DNA of 64,000 nt from NCBI GenBank assembly GCA_015999765.1, contig JAECQR010000001.1:124001-188000 (forward strand), given 5' to 3'. Positions 41,796 to 50,359 of this stretch are shown piece by piece. The position numbers and the translations under genes were made by a program. Source of the DNA: Flavobacteriia bacterium. Lineage in GTDB: Bacteria > Bacteroidota > Bacteroidia > Flavobacteriales > Weeksellaceae. How positions within the stretch are numbered: position 1 is the stretch's first letter; each line of letters starts with the position of its first letter. The notes beneath the pieces are model-generated. The model ran no database searches, was not told the origin of the DNA, and saw only the letters and a list, made by a program, of their open reading frames with translations.

Positions 41796-44072
41796 ATGAC
41801 TTTCGACCTTGACATGATCAAAAAAGTGTATGAGCGTTATCCTGTAAGAGTTGCAGCAGCAAGAGCAGCCGTGGGAAAACCATTAACACTTTCTGAAAAA
41901 ATCCTTTATACACACCTTTGGGAAGGCAATGCAAGCCAGGCTTACGAAAGAGGGAATTCTTATGTAGATTTCGCCCCAGACCGTGTTGCAATGCAGGATG
42001 CTACGGCACAAATGGCGTTATTACAGTTCATGCAGGCCGGAAAATCCAAAGTTGCAGTTCCCTCTACGGCGCATGCTGATCACCTTATTCAGGCAAGAGT
42101 GGGAGCGGAAGCGGATTTGCAGGAAGGGATCAATAAGAATTCCGAAGTTTTCAACTTCCTGAGTTCAGTTTGTGATAAATACGGAATTGGTTTCTGGAAG
42201 CCGGGCGCAGGGATTATTCACCAGGTTGTGCTTGAAAATTACGCATTTCCAGGCGGAATGATGATCGGAACCGACTCTCACACTGTTAATGCAGGTGGTT
42301 TAGGAATGGTAGCTATTGGTGTTGGTGGTGCAGATGCAGTAGATGTAATGGCCGGAATGGCCTGGGAACTGAAAATGCCAAAACTAATCGGGGTAAAATT
42401 AACCGGTAAACTGAACGGATGGACTTCTGCAAAAGATGTTATCCTGAAAGTAGCAGGAATTCTAACCGTAAAAGGCGGAACAGGATGCATCGTTGAATAT
42501 TTTGGCGAAGGAGCTCAAAACCTTTCTGCAACAGGAAAAGGAACAATCTGTAACATGGGTGCCGAGATTGGAGCAACAACTTCAACTTTCGGGTACGATG
42601 ATTCCATGAGAAGATATTTAGCTGCAACTGGCAGACAGGATGTAGTAGACGCTGCTGATGCAATTGCAGAACACTTAACGGGTGACGCGGAAGTTTATGC
42701 AAACCCTGAGCAGTATTTCGATCAGGTAATTGAAATTAATCTTGATGAATTGGCACCACACTTAAACGGACCTTTCACACCGGATTTAGCGACGCCAGTT
42801 TCAGAATTCAGAGCGAAAGCTGAAGCAAACGGTTGGCCGCTTGATGTTGAATGGGCATTGATCGGTTCATGTACCAACTCCTCTTACGAAGATTTATCAA
42901 GAGCCGCTTCAATTGTTGAAGATGCAGTTGCTAAAGGTGTAAAGCCAAAAGCAATCCTGGGAATTAACCCTGGTTCTGAGCAGGTTAAATTTACTGCTGA
43001 AAGGGATGGTTTCCTTGATTCTTTCAGAAAATTTGAATCAGCAAGAATATTTACCAATGCTTGTGGACCTTGTATCGGCCAGTGGGACAGAGAAGGTGCT
43101 GATAAAGGCGAGAAAAACTCAATCATTCACTCTTTCAACAGAAACTTTGCGAAAAGAGCCGACGGAAACCCGAATACCCACGCTTTCGTAGCTTCACCGG
43201 AAATGGTGGCTGCAGTAGCAATTTCAGGAAGACTGGATTTTAATCCAATCACTGATACTTTAACCAACCAAAACGGCGAGCAGATCAAATTGGACGAACC
43301 AAAAGGTCTTGAACTTCCGGAAAGAGGTTTCGCGGTAGATGATAACGGTTATCAGGCGCCTTCAGAAGACGGTTCAAATGTGCAGGTTGCGGTAAGCCCT
43401 ACTTCCGACAGACTTCAGTTACTGGAGCCTTTCGAGCCTTGGGACGGACAGAACATCACTGGTGCTAAAGTTTTGATTAAAGCTTTCGGTAAGTGTACTA
43501 CAGACCATATTTCTATGGCAGGTCCTTGGTTGAAATACAGAGGCCATTTAGATAATATTTCCAACAACATGTTGATTGGCGCTGTAAGCGCCTACAACAT
43601 GGAAACCAACAAAGTTAAGAACGAACTGACAGGCGAATACGGAGAAGTTCCTGCTGTTGCAAGAGCTTACAAAGCTGCCGGCGTTCCTACGATTGTAGTT
43701 GGTGACCAGAACTATGGTGAAGGTTCTTCAAGAGAGCATGCCGCAATGGAACCAAGACACTTGGGAGTAAGAGCAGTTTTGGTTAAATCTTTTGCGAGAA
43801 TCCACGAAACGAACCTTAAAAAGCAGGGGATGCTTGGTTTAACATTTGTGAATCCTGAAGAATACGACAAAATCCGTGAAGATGATACCGTGAATTTCCT
43901 TGATTTGGATCAGTTCGCGCCTTCACATCCTCTTCAACTGGAGTTCGTTCATTCAGACGGCACCAAAGATTTGATTCTTGTAAATCACACGTATAACGAA
44001 CAGCAAATCGGCTGGTTTAAAGCAGGTTCTGCATTAAATCTGATCGCTGAAGAAGCCAGAAACAACGCTTAA
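41796..44072 (+). CDS. Aconitate hydratase, mitochondrial-type
   Basis: A 758-residue aconitase that interconverts citrate and isocitrate in the TCA cycle. The iron-sulfur-cluster cysteines are in [11 protein letters not shown] and [11 protein letters not shown]. Substrate-binding phrases [30 protein letters not shown] and [38 protein letters not shown] are intact. The mitochondrial-like order, not the AcnB order, is seen. A single-gene unit with a strong terminator. Confidence 0.96.
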   Translation: MTFDLDMIKKVYERYPVRVAAARAAVGKPLTLSEKILYTHLWEGNASQAYERGNSYVDFAPDRVAMQDATAQMALLQFMQAGKSKVAVPSTAHADHLIQARVGAEADLQEGINKNSEVFNFLSSVCDKYGIGFWKPGAGIIHQVVLENYAFPGGMMIGTDSHTVNAGGLGMVAIGVGGADAVDVMAGMAWELKMPKLIGVKLTGKLNGWTSAKDVILKVAGILTVKGGTGCIVEYFGEGAQNLSATGKGTICNMGAEIGATTSTFGYDDSMRRYLAATGRQDVVDAADAIAEHLTGDAEVYANPEQYFDQVIEINLDELAPHLNGPFTPDLATPVSEFRAKAEANGWPLDVEWALIGSCTNSSYEDLSRAASIVEDAVAKGVKPKAILGINPGSEQVKFTAERDGFLDSFRKFESARIFTNACGPCIGQWDREGADKGEKNSIIHSFNRNFAKRADGNPNTHAFVASPEMVAAVAISGRLDFNPITDTLTNQNGEQIKLDEPKGLELPERGFAVDDNGYQAPSEDGSNVQVAVSPTSDRLQLLEPFEPWDGQNITGAKVLIKAFGKCTTDHISMAGPWLKYRGHLDNISNNMLIGAVSAYNMETNKVKNELTGEYGEVPAVARAYKAAGVPTIVVGDQNYGEGSSREHAAMEPRHLGVRAVLVKSFARIHETNLKKQGMLGLTFVNPEEYDKIREDDTVNFLDLDQFAPSHPLQLEFVHSDGTKDLILVNHTYNEQQIGWFKAGSALNLIAEEARNNA

Positions 44073-44090
44073 GATCGTTGAATAAACAGA

Positions 44091-44123
44091 AAAACCGTTC
44101 AATTAATTTTGAACGGTTTTTTT
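44091..44123. terminator. Terminator after aconitase
   Basis: An 8-base stem (CCGTTCAA at 44095-44102, complement at 44109-44116) is flanked by an A-run and a T-run, so it can act on both strands for the convergent neighbour. Confidence 0.88.
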
Positions 44124-44142
44124 ATTTAATATTTTTAAGAAT

Positions 44143-44634
44143 TTAATCTACATACATTCCGGCCCAGCTTTTTTTCAGCGGCATAAGAAAATCACTTAGG
44201 AATGCAACATAAGTATTCTTTGAAAAATCGAAAACCTCTATATTCTGAGAGATTTCTCCTTCCTTTAAAGCTTTGCGGAAGACCTGCAACTTCATGGTTT
44301 TAAGTTCGCCGTTTTCTATAAAACTGGCTTTCATTCTGTCTAACAATCCCAACTCAAACTCAGCATCGATTTCTCTCATCACCTGTCCTAAAGCATCAAT
44401 AGAACAGCCTGACGCAGCTTCTTTCTCCTCATCTACACAAATTACAATAAACTGGTTTTTTTCGATCTTAAATGAAGATGAAAGTGGTTTACCGTGTGCT
44501 GCCCAGCTAGCAAGAAAATCATATAATTTTTCAGTAATTACTTTGCTTTCTTTAGGTGCAAAAGGTCGCGAAGCAGGGTAGATAATTACTCTGTAATCAT
44601 TCGTCTCTACAATATTTGATTCTTCTATTTTCAT
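44143..44634 (-). CDS. Conserved hypothetical protein (often mislabelled ABC-transporter ATPase)
   Basis: A 163-residue soluble protein. It has a compact mixed helix-strand fold with phrases NDYRVIIYPASRPFAPKES, CVDEEKEAASGCSIDALGQVMREID and the end KKSWAGMYVD. There is no Walker A or B, no signature motif and no membrane segment, so an ATPase name would be wrong. It lies at the end of the minus-strand MCE/Fe-S run, 71 bases after the preceding gene. Function unknown. Confidence 0.75.
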   Translation of the reverse strand: MKIEESNIVETNDYRVIIYPASRPFAPKESKVITEKLYDFLASWAAHGKPLSSSFKIEKNQFIVICVDEEKEAASGCSIDALGQVMREIDAEFELGLLDRMKASFIENGELKTMKLQVFRKALKEGEISQNIEVFDFSKNTYVAFLSDFLMPLKKSWAGMYVD

Positions 44635-44635
44635 T

Positions 44636-44672
44636 TCTAATAGATTTTAGATACTAGATTCAAGATTCAAGA
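44636..44672. repeat. Degenerate tandem repeat in an operon gap
   Basis: The gap contains the phrase TAGATTTTAGATACTAGATT and then the unit ATTCAAG twice. It separates the hypothetical gene from the Fe-S gene. It looks like slipped short repeats. Confidence 0.55.
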
Positions 44673-44705
44673 CAACTATATTGAAATCCTGAAAACTGTT
44701 GCATT

Positions 44706-45491
44706 TTACAAATCTTCTGCTTCTGCTAAAAGCTCTACAATATCTCTAACGGCAACTTCTTCATTTTTATTGAAATGTTTCACTCCGTCGGTCATCATCG
44801 TATTACAGAATGGACATCCTGTTGCGATGATATTTGGCGTTTCAGAAAGCGCTTCTTCTGTACGTTCCACATTGATATCTTTATCGCCTTTCTCAGGCTC
44901 TTTGAACATCTGTGCGCCTCCGGCTCCACAACATAAACCGTTGGATTTGCATCGTTTCATTTCTACCAGTTCAGCATCAAGTTTTTCCAGAAGCATTCTT
45001 GGTGCTTCGTACTCGCCGTTGGCTCTTCCGAGGTAACAAGGATCGTGGAACGTGATCTTTTTACCTTTGAAACTTCCGCCTTCAATTTTCAGACGACCGT
45101 CTTCCATCAGTTTTCTAAGGAACTGGGTGTGGTGCAGAACTTCATAATTTCCGCCTAAGCCTGGATATTCATTTTTAATGATATTGAAACAGTGCGGACA
45201 TGCAGTTACGATTTTCTTCACTTCGTAAGCATTCATAATCTCGATGTTCGTAAGCGCCATCATCTGGAAAACAAATTCGTTTCCGGCACGTTTTGCAGGA
45301 TCGCCGTTACAGCTTTCTTCCTGCCCAAGAACAGCGAATTCCACACCAACTTTATGTAGAATTTTACAGAAAGCTTTGGTGATTTTCTTCGCTCTGTCGT
45401 CGAAACTTCCGGCGCAGCCAACAAAAAATAAAACTTCAGGTGCTTTTCCTTCGGCAGCATATTCTGCCATTGTTTTTATTGTGAAATCCAT
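44706..45491 (-). CDS. CCG-domain Fe-S protein (HdrB-like)
   Basis: A 261-residue protein with cysteine-rich CCG domains. Segments are VGCAGSFDDR, TACPHCFNIIKNEY, FHDPCYLGR and NGLCCGAGGAQMF, then ATGCPFCNTMM. This resembles subunit B of heterodisulfide reductases and the C-terminal part of GlpC-like or LutA-like proteins. It would carry non-cubane or 4Fe-4S clusters for thiol or electron transfer. The ATG at 45491 is chosen. It is preceded by the membrane Fe-S protein on the same strand. Confidence 0.85.
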   Translation of the reverse strand: MDFTIKTMAEYAAEGKAPEVLFFVGCAGSFDDRAKKITKAFCKILHKVGVEFAVLGQEESCNGDPAKRAGNEFVFQMMALTNIEIMNAYEVKKIVTACPHCFNIIKNEYPGLGGNYEVLHHTQFLRKLMEDGRLKIEGGSFKGKKITFHDPCYLGRANGEYEAPRMLLEKLDAELVEMKRCKSNGLCCGAGGAQMFKEPEKGDKDINVERTEEALSETPNIIATGCPFCNTMMTDGVKHFNKNEEVAVRDIVELLAEAEDL

Positions 45492-45493
45492 AT

Positions 45494-45528
45494 TATATGA
45501 GTAATGAGTAATCGGCAATGAGTAATCT
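45494..45528. repeat. Short direct repeats in the gap between two Fe-S genes
   Basis: The unit ATGAGTAAT occurs three times with slight interruption (ATGAGTAATGAGTAATCGGC then ATGAGTAAT). It is another slippage-like repeat of this operon. Confidence 0.6.
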
Positions 45529-45548
45529 TCATTTCCGGCGTTTTCAAA

Positions 45549-46880
45549 TTAGTTTTCGTTTGCCCAGTTCAAGCGGTCGGCTTGATTATAAGCCCATGGA
45601 GCTGCGTTGTTCTCCACATTTGTCATCATAACGTTCAATTCGCTTGGCGCGGAAGACTGTTCCATGACCAAAAATCTTCGCATTTCAAAAATGATAGACA
45701 GCGGATCAATCAATACAGGACAGGCTTCAACACAGGCGTTACAGGTTGTACAAGCCCAAAGTTCTTCTCTTTGGATATGATCATCTAGCAGTTTCTTGCC
45801 GTCGTCAACAAATTTCCCGTTTTGATTGATGTTTTTAGCGACTTCTTCAATACGGTCTCGGGTGTCCATCATAATCTTACGTGGCGACAATTTCTTGCCG
45901 GTAATATTGGCAGGACAAACTGAAGTACACCGTCCGCACTCCGTGCATGAATAAGCATTCAACAGCTGAACCTGATTCAAATCAAAAATATCGTTCGCAC
46001 CAAATTTGTCAGGAATGGCATTTGAATCTGCTTCGGGAGTGGCTGCATAAGGATCAGCGTTTGGATCCATCATCAGTTTAATCTCTTTGGTAACAGAGTC
46101 TAAATTGTTGAATTTTCCTTTCGGCTGCAGATTAGCAAACCATGTATTAGGGAACGCCAGAATAATATGCAGATGTTTTGAATAATAAAGGTAGTTCATG
46201 AAGAACAGAATCCCGATAAAATGGAACCACCACGCTCCTCTTTCAAGGAAAACCAGCGCGCTGTCACCAAAACTGCCAAAAACCGGTGCAATCAAAGTTG
46301 AGGAAACAGGAAAGTTACCGTGTTCGGCAAGCACTCCTCTCTGTTGAAGAATCCAGTCCGCAGAATTCATGGTGAAAAATGCGGTCATTAAAGCGAATTC
46401 AATAATCAAAATCCAGTTCGCATCCTGTTTTGGCCAACCGAAGAGTTCTTTCATGGTGAGTCTTTTCACACCGTAGAAATTTCTTCTGATAAAGAAAAGA
46501 ACTACTGCAACAATGACTAAAAGCGCCAGAATTTCCAGGGTAGCGGTAAACGCACCATAGAGGGTGTCACCAAATATTCCCGCCAGGAAACGGTGAGTAC
46601 CAAAAATACCGTCGACGATAATTTCAATAAGCTCAATATTAATAATCACAAAGCCTACGTAAACAATCACGTGCAGAAATCCGGCAATGGGCCGTTTGCC
46701 CATTTTGCTCTGTCCGAGGGCCACTTTCGCCATGGTTTTCCACCGCAGTGATGGATTGTCGGATCTGTTGATCTCCTTCCCGAGTTTAATGTTTCGGTAG
46801 ATCTCTTTTAAACTTTTAAAAAATAATCCAAAGCCGGCAATCAGGGCAATGAAGAAAATAATATTGTCAATATATTGCAT
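45549..46880 (-). CDS. Membrane Fe-S protein with 4Fe-4S dicluster domain (HdrC-like)
   Basis: A 443-residue protein. The N-terminal half has about five to six membrane helices and resembles the haem-bearing gamma subunit of nitrate reductase (DsrM-like). The C-terminal half has two 4Fe-4S cysteine sets, CTECGRCTSVCPANITG and CTTCNACVEACPVL. With the following CCG-domain protein it makes an HdrB/C-like membrane electron-transfer unit. It starts 13 bases after the MCE gene, so the two are co-transcribed. Confidence 0.87.
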   Translation of the reverse strand: MQYIDNIIFFIALIAGFGLFFKSLKEIYRNIKLGKEINRSDNPSLRWKTMAKVALGQSKMGKRPIAGFLHVIVYVGFVIINIELIEIIVDGIFGTHRFLAGIFGDTLYGAFTATLEILALLVIVAVVLFFIRRNFYGVKRLTMKELFGWPKQDANWILIIEFALMTAFFTMNSADWILQQRGVLAEHGNFPVSSTLIAPVFGSFGDSALVFLERGAWWFHFIGILFFMNYLYYSKHLHIILAFPNTWFANLQPKGKFNNLDSVTKEIKLMMDPNADPYAATPEADSNAIPDKFGANDIFDLNQVQLLNAYSCTECGRCTSVCPANITGKKLSPRKIMMDTRDRIEEVAKNINQNGKFVDDGKKLLDDHIQREELWACTTCNACVEACPVLIDPLSIIFEMRRFLVMEQSSAPSELNVMMTNVENNAAPWAYNQADRLNWANEN

Positions 46881-46893
46881 ATTGAAAGGGTTT

Positions 46894-47850
46894 TTAGTCT
46901 TTTGGCGTACTGTTCTTTCCGAATACGGAGAAATTCAGATATCTTTTTGGATTGGCTTTCAGATCCAGAATCAGATTATTTAAATTTGCTGATGATTCAT
47001 TAAGATTCTGGTAAAGTTGCTCATCTTTTGTGAGTTTACCAAGCGATCCTTCACCATTCTGTATGCCGGAAATAACACCGTTCAGTTTATCAGCTGTTAA
47101 ACTTAATTTATCAATGGTGTTGTTAAGTTTCTGCACGTCTACCTCGTCTGCAACTCTTCCGTATTTATCGATGGCTGTTTTGGCACTTATTGTTGCCAGA
47201 TTCGCATTATCCAGCATTTTCTGAATGCGGGGATCATTGTTGGCGAGAAGTGAGTTAGTTTGTTGAGAAGTAGCTTCAAACGACGTTACCGTACGGTTCA
47301 GGCTTGAAAGCAATACCCGGATTGCCTGCTGATTTTCTGCATTGGTTATCGCATTGGCATTCATCATAAGGCTGTCCACCCTTCTTAAAACCACCTGTAC
47401 CTGATCTTTCACAGGACCTACCTGCGATGATATATTATTCATCATTGAAAGAGTAAAAGCGCCTTTCAGGGTATCTCCGTCTTTAGCCATTGGGCTTCCG
47501 TATGCCAGATTAACCCTCATTTCTTTTCCGGACATCAATCCAGGTTCGAAAATTTCCAAAGTTGATCTTTTTGAAAATTCAAAATTATCATCTAAGGTCA
47601 CTTTCACTACAAAATGGATTTTTCCATCGGGTTCGGTGATCGGGATAATCTGATCAACCTGACCAACCTTTAAACCATTAATCGACACTGGGTTAGACGC
47701 TGCCAGACCCTCTACATTGTCGAATTTTGCGTAAAAAATATTGTCGGTAGTAAAAAGGCTTTTACCTTTCATGAATTGGAACAGAATTACAAATCCTACT
47801 ATGGCTAAAATTGCGATTAATCCTGCTTTTATTTCTTTTGTGAACTTCAC
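46894..47850 (-). CDS. MCE (MlaD) family protein
   Basis: A 318-residue protein. The N-terminal helix (EIKAGLIAILAIVGFVILFQF) anchors it in the inner membrane. The MCE domain (about residues 35-115) contains FDNVEGLAASNPVSINGLKVGQVDQI. A long coiled-coil-like C-terminal region follows. MCE proteins bind phospholipid or other hydrophobic substrates for ABC importers. The MlaE- and MlaF-like genes of this genome lie about 11 kb away, so this protein is not directly next to its ABC partners. Confidence 0.9.
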   Translation of the reverse strand: MKFTKEIKAGLIAILAIVGFVILFQFMKGKSLFTTDNIFYAKFDNVEGLAASNPVSINGLKVGQVDQIIPITEPDGKIHFVVKVTLDDNFEFSKRSTLEIFEPGLMSGKEMRVNLAYGSPMAKDGDTLKGAFTLSMMNNISSQVGPVKDQVQVVLRRVDSLMMNANAITNAENQQAIRVLLSSLNRTVTSFEATSQQTNSLLANNDPRIQKMLDNANLATISAKTAIDKYGRVADEVDVQKLNNTIDKLSLTADKLNGVISGIQNGEGSLGKLTKDEQLYQNLNESSANLNNLILDLKANPKRYLNFSVFGKNSTPKD

Positions 47851-47921
47851 TTTTCTTTAATTTTTAATGAACAAATATAATACATTTTCAACGAAATTTT
47901 TAAATCTCCGGTCAGCAATGC

Positions 47922-47948
47922 AAAAAGCGACCCAGAAGAGTCGCTTTT
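47922..47948 (-). terminator. Intrinsic terminator after ppiD
   Basis: A 9-base stem on the minus strand (AAAAGCGAC at 47948-47940, complement at 47931-47923) with an 8-base loop and a following T-run. Confidence 0.85.
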
Positions 47949-47971
47949 GATGATATTTTTTGATTCTGAGA

Positions 47972-50122
47972 TTACTGCTGTGCAGCCTGATTATAAACCT
48001 CTATTCTGAAATCTTTGATGTCAGCATTATCCTGAAGACTTTTCAATAGAGCCTGACCGAACTGCTGTGAATTCTGGCTTGCTAACGCCTGGGTTACCTG
48101 CTTGATATCTCCCGGCTGTTTGTTAAGTGTTTCTGATTTCTTAACGACAACATAAACTCCGGTCATTCCTTCTACTGGATTTGAAACTTTGCCTTTGGCA
48201 ACACCGAATGCTGCACCTGCCACTTTCGGTTCCATAGCTCCGGCAATCTGCGGGCTCAGCATATTAACCTGTGCAGCTTGCTTAGAAGTACCAAACAGTT
48301 TTGCAACTTGGTCTAAACTTGTTGCTTTGGCAGCTGTAATCTTATCTGAAATCTGTTTCGCTAAAATTTTGTTTTTAACGATAGGTTCGATTTGATCGCG
48401 AACAGCTTCCGGATCTGCTGTTCCTGGATCCTGTATTCCATTCAGGTACGCTACGATACGGTCGCCAGTTCCATCAACGGTGAAGATATCTGCATCTCCT
48501 TTATCACGTTTTTTGTTGAATGCCCATGCGATAATTTCCTGATCTTTATCGGTTCCCAATCCAGGTAACTGACCCTGGAAACGGCCAACCTCTTTAGGAT
48601 TGAAGAACTGATAATTATTTTTCTTTGCAACATTGGCAAAGTCATTAAACGATTTCCCCTGAATCTGCTGAATGAATTTGGTAGCCTTGGTGTAAACTTC
48701 GCTTTCCGTTTTGTCTGAAGGTTTTACCGCTTTTACCAGATTCGCAACTTTGTAAGTCATCGCTCCGGATTTCTTATCCTCGATGTTGATGATATGATAA
48801 CCAAACTGAGTTTCTACTACTCCTGTTGCTCCTTTACCATTGTTTGCAAGGAAACTTAAGTACTCAGGCACGAAAGGCGTTGCAGGAGTAGTCCAGCCAA
48901 CACTTCCACCCTGCCCTGCAGAACCTGGATCAGATGAATATTTTAAGAATTCTGTGAATTTAGCAGGTGTTGCTTTCAATACTGCACCAATAGAATCTGC
49001 CAATTTCTTAGCTTCTTCTTTTGTTCTGGTTTCATTAGCCCCGGCCTGATTTCCTTTGTACGAAACTAATATATGTCTTGATAAGGTCGAGTCTGAAGGT
49101 TTTTTATCTAAAATTTTAGAGACAACATAAAAATTCTGCTCTTTGTACGGACCGAAAGTAGTTCCAACTGCAGCACCTGCAACTTTATCTTTAATTGAAG
49201 CGGGAAGCTGTTCTGCTGAAAAATAGGTTGGATTATAAGGAAGGTCAGAATTCAGAGAAACAAACATCGAGTCGTTTGTTGTATTCTGGAAGTTTTCTTT
49301 TCCGTCACTCATATCTGTTCCCTGTGCAAACAATTTATTAATTTCCGCCTGAGTTACCGCTTCGTCCTGTGGACTTGCCGCTGCAGGGAAATATACCAAT
49401 CCTATATTTCTGCTTGCATCTCTTTTGAAGAGAATCGGGTGTTTTTTAATATAATCTGCTAGATCCTGAGTAGTAACTTTTACAGGATTTTTCTGAGCAT
49501 ATGCTGCATAATCAACTTTTACAAAATCGATGTCTGCAATCTGGTCTCTCTGCTTCATCATTTCCTCAGCTTCTTTCTTGCTCACGGTAATTCCGGTAGA
49601 AACATTAGCAAAAAGCTGGCGAGCCATCATTCTGTATTCAATCGCTTTTTTAGTTTTCAGCCAGTTGTTGTACATTTCAACATTACCGCTGTTCTGAAGT
49701 TCTTCGATCTGCTTTTTGATCTCCTGCACTTTGAAATTGCCTTTTGCATCGAAGTTTTCAGGGTTTTGTGCAAACATTGGATCAAACTGCAATTGGTTAT
49801 AGAACATGTCATCGGTTAAGGTAAGCCCCATTTTATCGAACTGCTGCTTAATCAGTTTCGATTGTACTACCATTTGCCATGCCTGCTCTTCCAAACCAGT
49901 AGCCGGTTGTCCCTGTTGCTGAGCTTGTTGCTGAAGCATAAACAGCTGATCATCAAAATCTTCTTTTGTAATTTCGTCGCCGTTTACCTTTCCGTAAACA
50001 CCTGGTTTTGCGCCGAACAGTTTTTCTAAACTGTCAGGATTTACCACGAATGCCAACATCGCAACAGCGATAATTCCCATTAAAAGCCAAGGTCTGTTTC
50101 TAATCTCTCCTAAAACTGCCAT
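47972..50122 (-). CDS. ppiD: Peptidyl-prolyl isomerase, PpiD/SurA-like
   Basis: A 716-residue membrane-anchored chaperone. The N-terminal helix (RPWLLMGIIAVAMLAFVV) is followed by a SurA-N-like chaperone region and a parvulin-type isomerase domain (SRHILVSYKG, SSDPGSAGQGGSVGWTT, GYHIINIEDKK). A second rotamase-like region follows. It acts in periplasmic folding of outer-membrane proteins. It is divergent from lon over a 237-base gap that holds no obvious gene. Confidence 0.92.
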   Translation of the reverse strand: MAVLGEIRNRPWLLMGIIAVAMLAFVVNPDSLEKLFGAKPGVYGKVNGDEITKEDFDDQLFMLQQQAQQQGQPATGLEEQAWQMVVQSKLIKQQFDKMGLTLTDDMFYNQLQFDPMFAQNPENFDAKGNFKVQEIKKQIEELQNSGNVEMYNNWLKTKKAIEYRMMARQLFANVSTGITVSKKEAEEMMKQRDQIADIDFVKVDYAAYAQKNPVKVTTQDLADYIKKHPILFKRDASRNIGLVYFPAAASPQDEAVTQAEINKLFAQGTDMSDGKENFQNTTNDSMFVSLNSDLPYNPTYFSAEQLPASIKDKVAGAAVGTTFGPYKEQNFYVVSKILDKKPSDSTLSRHILVSYKGNQAGANETRTKEEAKKLADSIGAVLKATPAKFTEFLKYSSDPGSAGQGGSVGWTTPATPFVPEYLSFLANNGKGATGVVETQFGYHIINIEDKKSGAMTYKVANLVKAVKPSDKTESEVYTKATKFIQQIQGKSFNDFANVAKKNNYQFFNPKEVGRFQGQLPGLGTDKDQEIIAWAFNKKRDKGDADIFTVDGTGDRIVAYLNGIQDPGTADPEAVRDQIEPIVKNKILAKQISDKITAAKATSLDQVAKLFGTSKQAAQVNMLSPQIAGAMEPKVAGAAFGVAKGKVSNPVEGMTGVYVVVKKSETLNKQPGDIKQVTQALASQNSQQFGQALLKSLQDNADIKDFRIEVYNQAAQQ

Positions 50123-50359
50123 CTTTTTTGTATAATTTTATCAGTTTGCGAAAATACACATTTTTAAGAGATTAAGAAAAATTTTAAACATTTTAAAGTT
50201 ATTTTTTCGGAAACATGGTAATTTTGTCTAAATATTACCTTGGCACAGTGCTTGTGAAATTACACTCACCTATTTATTTAACGCTGTTATAAAGCGTAAT
50301 CTTACTTAACAGTGCTTTAACCACATATTATAAATGACAATTTGTCACTCCACAATATT

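Noticed and set aside
44143-44634. ABC transporter ATPase
   Set aside because: No Walker A, Walker B or signature motif is present.
50218-50296. Short plus-strand frame beginning ATGGTAATTTTG in the ppiD-lon gap
   Set aside because: About 25 codons, no good ribosome site, no recognisable content; the start overlaps a possible promoter box.
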